In this document: positions 1-6,562 of the stretch, piece after piece
Layout of the letters: the number at the start of each line of letters is the position of its first letter
Position numbering within the stretch: the stretch's first letter is position 1
Assembly (NCBI GenBank): GCA_021788795.1
Contig: JAJYKG010000032.1
Span: forward strand, 1-13,252
Direction: 5' to 3'
From: Thermoplasmata archaeon
GTDB lineage: Archaea > Thermoplasmatota > Thermoplasmata > RBG-16-68-12
DNA length: 13,252 bases
Program-made: the position numbers and the translations under genes
Notes under the pieces: generated by a model
Told to the model about the DNA's origin: nothing
The model's database searches: none
Seen by the model: the letters and a program-made list of their open reading frames with translations, nothing else

Positions 1-252
1 ATCCCGGTGGGGCAGGGGATCTGCGGCGCGGCCGTGACCGCCCGGGAGACCGTCGTCGTGCCGGACGTCTCCCAGGACGCGCGGTACCTGCAGTGTTTCC
101 TGAACACGCGGTCGGAAATCGTAGTCCCGACACTCAAGGACGGCCACGCCGTGGGGGAAATCGACATCGACTCGGACCAGCTCTCGGCCTTCACAGAGGC
201 AGACCGCGGGTTCCTTGGCTGGGTGGCCGGCGAGCTGGCGACCGTCCTCTGA
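1..252 (+). CDS. Free methionine-(R)-sulfoxide reductase-like GAF protein (C-terminal fragment)
   Basis: The reading frame is open from the first base, so the gene begins outside the window; the GTG at 7 is internal, not the start. The 83 visible residues match the C-terminal half of the fRMsr (YebR/MsrC) GAF family, which reduces free methionine-R-sulfoxide in the cytoplasm. IPVGQGICG, then C32, SEIVVP and EIDIDS follow the family order. Spacing agrees with E. coli fRMsr as I recall it: C8 and C32 are 24 apart like Cys94 and Cys118 (the latter catalytic), and E39, D55 and D57 fall where E125, D141 and D143 bind substrate. The third cysteine (Cys84 equivalent) would lie upstream and cannot be seen. 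The gene converges on the winged-helix gene. The family is fairly certain; enzymatic activity is inferred from the conserved residues. Confidence 0.85.
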   Translation: MPVGQGICGAAVTARETVVVPDVSQDARYLQCFLNTRSEIVVPTLKDGHAVGEIDIDSDQLSAFTEADRGFLGWVAGELATVL

Positions 253-268
253 GGTACCGATCTCCCTG

Positions 269-342
269 GTCGGCCCAGGGCGCGGCGCTGGGCCGACGGT
301 CCGGCCGCCGAGAAGACGGCTTGAGGCCCGCGGAAGCGGGCC
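269..342. terminator. Two hairpins in a convergent intergenic gap
   Basis: The 93-bp gap between two convergent genes holds two perfect inverted repeats. The first is a 9-bp stem (GTCGGCCCA at 269-277, TGGGCCGAC at 289-297) with an 11-nt loop. The second is a 7-bp stem (GGCCCGC at 325-331, GCGGGCC at 336-342) closed by a GGAA tetraloop. It is followed on the plus strand by GTTTC and lies 3 nt beyond the TGA of the minus-strand gene. They probably separate the two transcription units or stabilise 3' ends. The U-run is short, so classic termination is uncertain. Confidence 0.5.
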
Positions 343-345
343 GTT

Positions 346-894
346 TCAGGGCATCCGGAACTCGCCCCAGACGCGGATCCAGGTATCGATTTGGTCCGGG
401 GTCGCGAGGTCGTACGTGGTCATGAGGCGCGCGACCATCGTCGGGCTCGCGACCCGATAGCCTCCCCGCTCCTCGGCGCGGGAGAGGAGGCCCGCGTACT
501 GCATTTTCTTGAGGTGGTGGGAGAGGGTCGACGGGGACACGGGCACGTGCTCGAGGATCTCCTTGTGGGTCGCCGCCTCCCGCTCCATGAGGTACGCCAG
601 GACGCGGAACGGGACGGGCTGCCGCAGGTACGCGAGAATGCGCTTCTGGTCCTCCGTCAGGGCGGGCCGCGCGTCCGCGTCGCCCGGCTGCGACCGCGGA
701 TAGTAACGCTTGTACTCGCCGTCCATCGTCCAGGAGACCAAATCGTTCTTCTCCAGGAACCGCAGGTGGTAGTCCGCCAGCGTGATCGAGAGGTTGAGGG
801 CGCGGGAGATCTCCCGCAGGTGGAAGCCGGGGTTCGAGCGCACGTACTGGTACAGGTCGCGCCTCGTCTTGACCGCCAGGACACCCTCGTCCAT
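346..894 (-). CDS. Double winged-helix (ArsR/MarR-like) transcriptional regulator
   Basis: 182-residue cytoplasmic DNA-binding protein with two winged-helix modules. Module 1 (about residues 8-66) has the helix-turn-helix around HLREISRALNLS followed by LADYHLRFLEKNDLV and a wing ending KRYY. Module 2 (about 80-148) has THKEILEHVPVSPSTLSHHL, then a wing at RGGYRV. Two tandem modules in one chain are common in Euryarchaeota and Thermoplasmatota. No metal-binding cysteine cluster or ligand domain is visible, so what it senses is unknown. The ATG lies 16 nt after the stop of the 3-TM gene, with only a weak GGGGTT upstream, so co-transcription with that gene is likely. It may control the neighbouring membrane and surface genes (inference). 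Confidence 0.85.
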   Translation of the reverse strand: MDEGVLAVKTRRDLYQYVRSNPGFHLREISRALNLSITLADYHLRFLEKNDLVSWTMDGEYKRYYPRSQPGDADARPALTEDQKRILAYLRQPVPFRVLAYLMEREAATHKEILEHVPVSPSTLSHHLKKMQYAGLLSRAEERGGYRVASPTMVARLMTTYDLATPDQIDTWIRVWGEFRMP

Positions 895-910
895 CAGAAC
901 CCCAGGGCGG

Positions 911-1177
911 TCACCGTCTCAGGGTGAGCCCGTAGAACAGGGCGAGCACGACGAGGTCGAAGCCGGCGGAGAGGATGAGGAGCTGGGAGAGGTCCTGCCA
1001 TCCGTCGAACAGGGCGACGGTGAGGAAGAGCCCCTTCACGAAGAACACGGCGAACGCGGCGGTCAGAATCAGGAGGTGCCCGTCCCGGGCGCGGCGCCAG
1101 GCGAGGAAGCCGATGACGGTGAGGGCGAACGCGAAGACCGTGAGCGCGGCAAACAGGATGTTCTCGACAGCGAGCAT
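911..1177 (-). CDS. Small 3-TM membrane protein, DUF7521-like
   Basis: 88 residues, almost wholly membrane-embedded, with helices at about 7-27, 34-57 and 64-86, short charged turns (RRARDG, FDGWQD) and a C-terminal RR. The pattern resembles the small archaeal membrane proteins grouped as DUF7521, often encoded beside winged-helix regulators; I cannot confirm membership without a profile search. It is followed after 16 nt by the double winged-helix gene, so the two are probably one transcript. A membrane partner that sequesters or signals to the regulator is a possible role, but nothing in the sequence proves it. A weak TATA-like GCTTAACC (minus strand, 1208-1215) lies about 30 nt ahead of the ATG. 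Confidence 0.75.
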   Translation of the reverse strand: MLAVENILFAALTVFAFALTVIGFLAWRRARDGHLLILTAAFAVFFVKGLFLTVALFDGWQDLSQLLILSAGFDLVVLALFYGLTLRR

Positions 1178-1219
1178 GCCAGGACCGGCATGGAATGCGA
1201 CCGCTCGGTTAAGCCTTGT

Positions 1220-2308
1220 TCACCGCGCCTTCCGTCCGCGGCGCGACGCCAGGACCGCGGTGCCGCCGACCAGGGCGGCCACCGCGACCAGGGAGACCGC
1301 GTACAAGGCGACGTCCGCCTGGATGCCCGGCCCCGTCGGGAGGGGGCCTCCGGGGAGGCTCGCGTACGCCGCGCTCACGACCCCGAGGGTGGGGTCATGC
1401 TCGACCTCGATCTCGTTCGAGTTCGACGTGAGGTTGAACCGGGGGTACGCGAAGTAGACGTCGTAGGCCCCGGAGGTCTGGTTCAGCACGGGTTCGCTGG
1501 CCGAGACCGTACCGACATGGCCGTTGACGGTGGCCTCGTTGGACCAGGCGAAGAACGTCGAGGAGACGACGCCGTTGGAGTCGTTCGTCACGTTGATCGC
1601 GTGCTCGTTGTGCGCGAAGTCGTGCTGGTCGTCCCAGCTCTCGTTCTGCACTTGGAGCGGCTGCGAGGTGCTGATGCCGACCTGGAGGGCGAGGACCGTG
1701 TCGCTGGTCGTCATCGTGTGGTTGATCTGCAGGTTCAGCTCCGCCTCCATGGGCGTCAGCCAGCCCGACCCCTCGGGCACGAAGCCCTGGGAGACCGTCA
1801 GTTTCATCACGATGAATCCGTCGTTGCTCTCGATCAGGAACGTGTCGACGAGCACGCCGTTCACGGTGGTCTCCGTGTGCTGGATGGTCCGGTTGCCGAA
1901 GGCGGCGGCGCCCAGGGGGGTGTACGCCGCGACGGCGTCGGCGGAGAACTCGCCGTCCCCGGTGGTGCGCAGCTCGGCGAGCCCCTGGAGGGTCAGCGAG
2001 TACGAGCTCGTGACGGGGCCGCCCGCGGCGCGTTCATAGTCGAGGGTGAAGGTGCCCTGGCGGTAGGTGATCTGGAACTCGTCCGTGACGGGGGCCCCGA
2101 TGGACACGCTGTTGACTCCGAACTGGCGCGGCTGGGGTCCCGGGAGCCAGACCTGGACGGACCGCTGGGCCGGGCTGGGGACCGCCAAGCCCGAAGGCCC
2201 GGTCGTGGACGCCGCGCCCACGCCGGCAACCGTCGCGAGCAGGAGTGCAGCGGCAAGCCCCACGGACAGCTTGACGGTGGCGGAGCGCGGGCGAATCATC
2301 GGGTCCAT
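1220..2308 (-). CDS. Surface-anchored secreted protein, function unknown
   Basis: 362 residues. The N-terminus is a Sec-type signal: basic residues to K13, a hydrophobic core at about 14-30, and VGAAS around 30-34 as a likely cleavage site. The C-terminus is a single TM helix (about 331-355) followed by RRGRKAR, so the body faces outward with a short cytoplasmic tail. The roughly 300-residue ectodomain has no cysteine, is rich in Thr, Ser, Val and Asn, and alternates like a beta-sandwich. It has seven N-glycosylation sequons (N139, N196, N222, N239, N242, N276, N292). I recognise no domain. The ATG at 2308 lies 25 nt from a TATA box, implying a leaderless mRNA; M4 is the alternative start. 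It is upstream of, and 42 nt from, the 3-TM gene on the same strand. Confidence 0.8.
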   Translation of the reverse strand: MDPMIRPRSATVKLSVGLAAALLLATVAGVGAASTTGPSGLAVPSPAQRSVQVWLPGPQPRQFGVNSVSIGAPVTDEFQITYRQGTFTLDYERAAGGPVTSSYSLTLQGLAELRTTGDGEFSADAVAAYTPLGAAAFGNRTIQHTETTVNGVLVDTFLIESNDGFIVMKLTVSQGFVPEGSGWLTPMEAELNLQINHTMTTSDTVLALQVGISTSQPLQVQNESWDDQHDFAHNEHAINVTNDSNGVVSSTFFAWSNEATVNGHVGTVSASEPVLNQTSGAYDVYFAYPRFNLTSNSNEIEVEHDPTLGVVSAAYASLPGGPLPTGPGIQADVALYAVSLVAVAALVGGTAVLASRRGRKAR

Positions 2309-2333
2309 CCTCAGGGATTCGATGGCGAGAGAC

Positions 2334-2341
2334 TATATAAA
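2334..2341 (-). promoter_or_regulatory. TATA box of the surface-protein gene (leaderless)
   Basis: On the minus strand the box reads TTTATATA. There are 25 nt between it and the ATG at 2308, which places transcription start at or very near the A of the start codon. The surrounding 2309-2417 gap otherwise holds only a GC palindrome, GGGCCGCGGCCC at 2400-2411, just past the TRAM gene's stop, possibly a 3'-end hairpin for that gene. Confidence 0.7.
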
Positions 2342-2417
2342 GAGATTATGGGACGCTTTGCGAAGGCGACACGTTCCCGGCCTGTGGCTCCTATCCGCCG
2401 GGCCGCGGCCCGCCGGC

Positions 2418-2639
2418 TCACTCGGTCACAACTTCCCCGAAGGCCATGCGGCGGTGCACCTTCGTGATCCGGACCTTGACCTGGTCTCCGACCTTCGTCC
2501 CGGGGACGAAGACCACGAAGTTCTGGATCCGCGCGAGCCCGTCGCCCTCGCGGCCGATGTCCTCAATCTTCGCCTCGTAAACCTTCCCCTCCTCTACAGG
2601 CACAGAGGGACCCCTGGGCCCGGACCCAGCAAATGCCAT
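2418..2639 (-). CDS. TRAM domain mini-protein (putative RNA chaperone)
   Basis: 73 residues, nearly all one TRAM domain (about 14-73): VEEGKVYEAKIEDIGREGDG, then ARIQNFVVFVPGTKVGDQV and VKVRITKVHRRMAFGEVV. This is the length and pattern of the stand-alone archaeal TRAM proteins, five-stranded beta-barrels that bind RNA and are thought to act as cold-shock-like RNA chaperones in the cytoplasm. The N-terminal 13 residues are a flexible Gly/Pro-rich lead. The ATG at 2639 is set by a Shine-Dalgarno GAGGTG at 2645-2650 (5-nt spacing) and a TATA box about 50 nt upstream, so this mRNA has a short leader, unlike its leaderless neighbours. Confidence 0.93.
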   Translation of the reverse strand: MAFAGSGPRGPSVPVEEGKVYEAKIEDIGREGDGLARIQNFVVFVPGTKVGDQVKVRITKVHRRMAFGEVVTE

Positions 2640-2644
2640 GGATC

Positions 2645-2650
2645 CACCTC
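2645..2650 (-). promoter_or_regulatory. Ribosome binding site of the TRAM gene
   Basis: GAGGTG on the minus strand, 5 nt before the ATG at 2639. It matches the archaeal anti-Shine-Dalgarno (CACCTC) and fixes the start. Confidence 0.75.
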
Positions 2651-2688
2651 GCGGCGACGTTCGCCGGGCTGGGCATGGACGTGCACGG

Positions 2689-2698
2689 TATTTATAAG
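2689..2698 (-). promoter_or_regulatory. TATA box of the TRAM gene
   Basis: The minus strand reads CTTATAAATA, a near-consensus archaeal TATA box. Transcription should begin around 2665, leaving a leader of roughly 25 nt that contains the ribosome binding site. Confidence 0.7.
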
Positions 2699-2754
2699 TA
2701 AGGCTTTCCTAAAACGCACCGCGTCAAAATGTTCTGGATACCCCCGTCCGCAGG

Positions 2755-3066
2755 CTAGTGGCCCACCGACCCCAGGACGGGGATCTGACCGACGAGGTCG
2801 CGCCACTCCGCGGGCATGGGGCCGCCGGACTCGTCCCGCCGGTACCAGTCCGCGATGCGGTCGAACCGGACGTCGCGACCGGAGACGACGACCAGCAGGG
2901 CGTTCCGGACGTTCGCGGCCGCCTCCGCCGCCATCTCGTTCTCGAACACGGCCGCGTACGGGGTCTGGGCCATCCACCACAGGACGAGGTAGTAGGTCTT
3001 CTTCGGGGACGGGCGGGCGTTCTTCGACGCTGCGGCGCGACGGGGACTCCGGCTCCGGTGGGGCAT
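2755..3066 (-). CDS. Hypothetical 103-residue protein
   Basis: I do not recognise this protein. The N-terminal 23 residues are basic and low-complexity (Arg, Ser, Lys, Pro) and may be a nucleic-acid-contacting tail. From residue 24 the composition is protein-like: YYLVLWWMAQTPYAAVFEN, a helix rich in Ala and Glu, then NALLVVVSGRDVRFDRIADW and a C-terminal segment with Trp and Pro. Tyr, Trp and Phe are much more frequent than in the overlapping frames, and a TATA box 24 nt ahead of the ATG supports expression as a leaderless mRNA. No cysteines, no TM helix. It lies between the TRAM gene and the zinc-ribbon gene on the same strand but has its own promoter. Confidence 0.68.
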   Translation of the reverse strand: MPHRSRSPRRAAASKNARPSPKKTYYLVLWWMAQTPYAAVFENEMAAEAAANVRNALLVVVSGRDVRFDRIADWYRRDESGGPMPAEWRDLVGQIPVLGSVGH

Positions 3067-3090
3067 GCAGGGAGACTATCCGCGTCCCGA

Positions 3091-3098
3091 GAATATAG
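3091..3098 (-). promoter_or_regulatory. TATA box of the 103-residue hypothetical gene (leaderless)
   Basis: The minus strand reads CTATATTC, 24 nt ahead of the ATG at 3066. This is the spacing expected for transcription to start at the start codon. Confidence 0.55.
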
Positions 3099-3136
3099 GG
3101 ATTCCTGGACGTCGTCCGGGCGGTGTCGCGGGGGCG

Positions 3137-3742
3137 TCAGGCCTCGAACCGCGCGCCGCATGCGCATCGCACGGCGTCCGCGGAGACCTCGGACCCGCAG
3201 ACCGGGCAGGCGTAGATGACGTCGGAGGCCGGGTCGCCCCTGCGCCGCGCGCAGACCGGGCACGCGCCCGCGCCTTCCGGGATCCGGGAGCCGCACTCCG
3301 GGCAGACGGACTCTGCAGCCTCCGGGGCGAAGCGGACGCCGCAGACGCAGTCGAGAGCGTCCTCGGCCACGAAGCGGCCGCACGAGGGGCATTGGAAGAG
3401 GGTGAGGGTCTCTTCATCCCGCACCGGATCGTAGTGGTGGGAGGCGGACACGTCATGAACCCGCTGGAGGTCCTCGAAGAGCTGGAGCAGGCTCCGCCGC
3501 GCCTCGACGAGCTCATCGTCGTCGGGAGGCACCTCCGGGACCCGCGCATGCACCGTCCGGGTCTTCCCGTACATCCCGCCCGTGCTCCCCGCGAACCGGG
3601 CGCCGCAGAATTCGCAACGCTCCTCGTGGAAGGGGGTGAGTTTCCGGCAGTTCCAACAAAGAATCCGCGGCGTGCGCTCGTCGTCCCGCACCGCCTCGCG
3701 GATTCCGCTCACATCCTCGCGGTTCAGATGCGTCACTTCCAT
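3137..3742 (-). CDS. Four-zinc-ribbon protein, function unknown
   Basis: 201 residues with four zinc-ribbon knuckle pairs. Ribbon 1 has C29, C32, C43, C46. An acidic linker and a helix (about 73-97, DDDELVEARRSLLQLFEDL) separate it from three close-set ribbons: C118, C121, C132, C134; C147, C150, C161, C164; and C179, C182, C193, C195. Ribbons 1 and 3 close with CxxC, while 2 and 4 close with CxC inside the repeated pattern DAxxCxCGxRF, suggesting internal duplication. There are no TM helices or catalytic motifs. Such proteins usually bind nucleic acid or act as scaffolds, but I cannot name this one. The ATG at 3742 follows GAGGGGGT, a fair ribosome binding site. It is divergent from metG. 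Confidence 0.85.
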   Translation of the reverse strand: MEVTHLNREDVSGIREAVRDDERTPRILCWNCRKLTPFHEERCEFCGARFAGSTGGMYGKTRTVHARVPEVPPDDDELVEARRSLLQLFEDLQRVHDVSASHHYDPVRDEETLTLFQCPSCGRFVAEDALDCVCGVRFAPEAAESVCPECGSRIPEGAGACPVCARRRGDPASDVIYACPVCGSEVSADAVRCACGARFEA

Positions 3743-3879
3743 GAGATACCCCCTCTGGAGGATGCGTGCCCGGCATGCCGGTTCACGGTGATAAGGAGGC
3801 CTTTCCGGGTGACGCGCTTTGATAATCGGAAATGATTACGCAGGGCGCCCGGGGACGCCCTCCGGGCGGCCGCGAATCC

Positions 3880-3886
3880 TTTAAAT
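3880..3886 (+). promoter_or_regulatory. TATA box of metG (leaderless)
   Basis: TTTAAAT is separated from the ATG at 3914 by 27 nt, so transcription should start within a few bases of it. The upstream in-frame ATG at 3890 lies only 3 nt beyond the box and would be outside the mRNA, which decides the start. Confidence 0.7.
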
Positions 3887-3913
3887 GACATGCCCGCGGT
3901 GGGCCGGGCCATC

Positions 3914-6052
3914 ATGGCGAAGATCCTCGTCTGCGTCGCGTGGCCGTACGCCTCCGGGCCGAGGCACTTGGGCCACGCCTGCTCCACGTTCATCCCCGCA
4001 GACGTCTTCGCGCGGTACCATCGCATGAGGGGCGACGAGGTCCTCATGGTGGGCGGGAGCGACATGCACGGCACCCCGACGACCGTGCGCGCGGACGAGG
4101 AGGGGGTCACGCCCAAGGAGGTCGCGGACCGGTTCCACGCGCTCCACACGAAGAACATCGAGCAGCTCGGCGTGAGGTACGACCTGTACTGGAACACCGC
4201 GGCGGAGGACCACAAGAAGTGGGTCCAGGACATCTTTCTCTCGTTGCGGGACCAAGGGAACGTCTACGAGGCCACGATGACGTCGCCCTATTGCACGACG
4301 GGCAACCACTTCCTCCCGGACCGCTACGTCGAGGGGAAGTGCCCGAACTGCGGCTTCGAGCGCGCCCGCGGGGACCAGTGCGACAACTGCGGCCACCTCT
4401 GGGACCCCTTCGAGCTCGTCGACCCGCACTGCCGCATCCACGGCACCCCGCCGGTCCCCCGGGAGACGAAGCACTTCTTCTTCCGCCTCAGCGCCTTCGA
4501 GGAGCCCCTCAAGAAGTGGATGGCCTCCGGGAAAGAGCGCTGGAGGAACCACGTCGTGACCTTCACGCAGAGCTGGTTGCGCGAGGGCCTCAGGGACCGC
4601 CCCGTGACCCGCGACCTGGACTGGGGCATCGAGGTCCCCGTGCCCGGGTACGAGACGAAGCGGATCTACGTCTGGTTCGAGGCCGTCATGGGCTACCTCA
4701 CCGCCACGAAGGAATGGTTCAAGCTCCATGGCAAACCCGAGGGCTGGAAGGACTTCTGGTACGACCCCGAGGCGAAGCACGTCTACTTCGTCGGGAAGGA
4801 CAATATTGTGTTCCACACGATCATGTGGCCGGCGATCCTGATGGCGTACGACCCGAAGCTCGACCTGCCCGCGGACGTGCCCGCGACCCAGTATCTGAAC
4901 ATCTCGAGCGAGCGGATGAGCACGGGCCACGGCCACGGCGTGTGGCTGTCGGACCTCCTCGAGCGCTTCGACCCGGACCAGATCCGGTACTACGCCACGG
5001 TGACCATGCCCGAGGCCAAGGACACGGACTTCACGTGGGAGGACTTCGCCCAGCGGAACAACAGCGAGCTCCTCGCCGTGTACGGGAACTTCGTCCACCG
5101 CGCCCTGACCTTCGCGGACAAGAACTTCGCCCACGAGGTGCCGCCCGCGGGCTTCCTCGACGCCGCGGACAAGGCGATGGTCCGGGCCATCGAGGACCAG
5201 TGGAAGAAGGTCGGGCAGAACCTGGAGTACATCCACTTCAAGGACGCGATCAAGGAGGCCATCCAGCTCGCGCGCCTGGGCAACCAGTACTTCGACCAGA
5301 AGGCGCCGTGGGACCTGGTCCGGAAGGACCGGGCTGCCTGCGGAACGGTCCTCCACGTCTCGCTCCGGGTGGCGCGCTCCCTCGCGCTCGTCCTCGCCCC
5401 CTTCCTGCCGTTCAGCTCCCAGCGCCTCTGGAACGCCCTGGGGTACGACACGGACATCCACGCCCAGCGGTGGGAGGAGGCCCTCGAGGACGTCCCCGCG
5501 GGACAGAGGCTCCGCGTGGGCAAGCCGCTCTTCGCGAAGATCGAGCTCGAGGCCGCCGGGCCCGCCGCCCCGGACGCGGGCTTCGACGTGCGCATCGCGA
5601 GGATCCTCGAGGTCAAGGACCATCCGAACGCGGACAAGCTCTACGTCCTGACCGTGGACTACGGCGCCGGGACGCGGGACATCGTCTCAGGAATCAAGAA
5701 CGACTACGCGCCGGACCAGCTCCGCGGGCGCACGATCGCCTACCTGCTCAACCTCCAGCCCGCGAGACTCCGCGGCGTGGAGAGCCGAGGCATGCTCCTC
5801 GCGGGCGAGGACGAGAAGGTCGTTGGCCTGGTCCTCCCGCCGGACGACGCGAAGGTGGGCACGCAGATCCTCGGCGTCGCGGGGGCGCCCGAGCTGCCCT
5901 TCGCCGAGTTCCAGAAGTACAAGCTCCGCGTCGGCGAGGAGGGCCGCGTCTACTTCCTCGGGAAGGCCGAGGAGGTGCGGATCCCCCTGAAGGCCGGCGA
6001 CGCGTACCTGAAGGTCGACAAGGGGCTCAAAGAGGGCACGTGGGTGCACTGA
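3914..6052 (+). CDS. metG: Methionyl-tRNA synthetase with C-terminal tRNA-binding domain
   Basis: 712-residue class I synthetase that charges tRNA-Met in the cytoplasm. Order: Rossmann catalytic core opening with KILVCVAWPYASGPRHLGH (HIGH box HLGH, 18-21); a connective insert with a zinc knuckle C143, C146, C156, C159; the FTQSWLREGLRDRPVTRDLDWG region (about 217-238), cited here only by position; the KMSKS loop as SSERMSTG (331-338); an anticodon-binding helical domain (about 385-540); and an EMAPII/Arc1p-type OB-fold tRNA-binding domain (about 556-655) beginning FDVRIARILEVKDHPNADKL. The fusion of that last domain is usual in many bacteria and some archaea; elsewhere it is a separate protein. 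The KMSKS loop is unusual, R334-M-S-T-G, with Lys replaced by Arg and Thr and the last Ser by Gly. The start at 3914 rather than 3890 follows from the TATA position. Confidence 0.97.
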   Translation: MAKILVCVAWPYASGPRHLGHACSTFIPADVFARYHRMRGDEVLMVGGSDMHGTPTTVRADEEGVTPKEVADRFHALHTKNIEQLGVRYDLYWNTAAEDHKKWVQDIFLSLRDQGNVYEATMTSPYCTTGNHFLPDRYVEGKCPNCGFERARGDQCDNCGHLWDPFELVDPHCRIHGTPPVPRETKHFFFRLSAFEEPLKKWMASGKERWRNHVVTFTQSWLREGLRDRPVTRDLDWGIEVPVPGYETKRIYVWFEAVMGYLTATKEWFKLHGKPEGWKDFWYDPEAKHVYFVGKDNIVFHTIMWPAILMAYDPKLDLPADVPATQYLNISSERMSTGHGHGVWLSDLLERFDPDQIRYYATVTMPEAKDTDFTWEDFAQRNNSELLAVYGNFVHRALTFADKNFAHEVPPAGFLDAADKAMVRAIEDQWKKVGQNLEYIHFKDAIKEAIQLARLGNQYFDQKAPWDLVRKDRAACGTVLHVSLRVARSLALVLAPFLPFSSQRLWNALGYDTDIHAQRWEEALEDVPAGQRLRVGKPLFAKIELEAAGPAAPDAGFDVRIARILEVKDHPNADKLYVLTVDYGAGTRDIVSGIKNDYAPDQLRGRTIAYLLNLQPARLRGVESRGMLLAGEDEKVVGLVLPPDDAKVGTQILGVAGAPELPFAEFQKYKLRVGEEGRVYFLGKAEEVRIPLKAGDAYLKVDKGLKEGTWVH

Positions 6053-6089
6053 CCCCCGGCGGGGCCGCGAGAGCCGTCAAGCCGACATC

Positions 6090-6527
6090 CTATCGGGCGA
6101 GGCGCTCGCTCCGCAGGGTCAGCCCCCACGCGAGCGGCCGGATCACCGGGAGCAGCTCGGGCTCCACGGGATCCAAGTGCACGCCGCTCACGGTCACGAA
6201 GCCGCGGACCACGGGGCGGCCCCCCTGGGCCACATGGATCTCACCGAAGACCATGGATGCGATGTGGTAGGGGCTCTCCCGCCACGTGAAGTCCGCCTCC
6301 CCGTCGTGGAACGGCACGTCGATCGTCTCCTCGTCCCGCTCGATCCGGATCCAGTCCGCGGCGATGTCGTAGTCCACCCGCGCGCGGTCCCAGACGTCGG
6401 GCGCGTCCACCCCGTATCCGCCATCCGGGTCCCTCCGGACCTTCGTCTCCACGTAGTCGACCCAAATCCGGCCGTCCCCGCGGAGGCGGTGCTTGACGGT
6501 CACGCGCACGCGGGACGCACGAGCCAC
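6090..6527 (-). CDS. Unrecognised soluble protein, tandem paralogue B
   Basis: About 145 residues, cytoplasmic, no TM or cysteine cluster. It has charged beta-strand-like stretches (VDYDIAADWIRIERDEETI, VPFHDGEADFTWRES) and a C-terminal VSGVHLDPVEPELLPVIRPL. It aligns over its length with the protein encoded just upstream (7036-6563): shared elements include IRIE, VPFH, a G-H/I-V segment, RPVVRG/RPVITG, LSGVRL/VSGVHL, the PEL element and a closing helix with GL. I know of no named family. The start is uncertain: the GTG at 6527 matches the paralogue's ATG-based length, but a TATA-like CTCTATTATC (minus, 6531-6540) directly before it would favour a leaderless GTG at 6509 or 6503. The frame stays open upstream to 7256, but that part is out-of-frame sequence of the neighbouring gene. 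Confidence 0.78.
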   Translation of the reverse strand: MARASRVRVTVKHRLRGDGRIWVDYVETKVRRDPDGGYGVDAPDVWDRARVDYDIAADWIRIERDEETIDVPFHDGEADFTWRESPYHIASMVFGEIHVAQGGRPVVRGFVTVSGVHLDPVEPELLPVIRPLAWGLTLRSERLAR

Positions 6528-6562
6528 GGAGATAATAGAGGTTCGGACCCGGCGCAGTCGTC

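Noticed and set aside
782..2467. 561-codon plus-strand frame over the regulator, 3-TM and surface genes
   Set aside because: Low-complexity charged product; the minus-strand frames have winged-helix, TM and signal-peptide features plus a TATA box.
3881..5623. 580-codon open frame antisense to metG
   Set aside because: The product is dominated by Val, Glu, Arg, Pro and Gly with no domain. It is a by-product of G/C at third codon positions in metG.
3940..6270. 776-codon open frame in another plus-strand frame over metG
   Set aside because: The Arg/Pro/Gly/His-rich translation mirrors the metG codons; the metG frame has full synthetase motifs.
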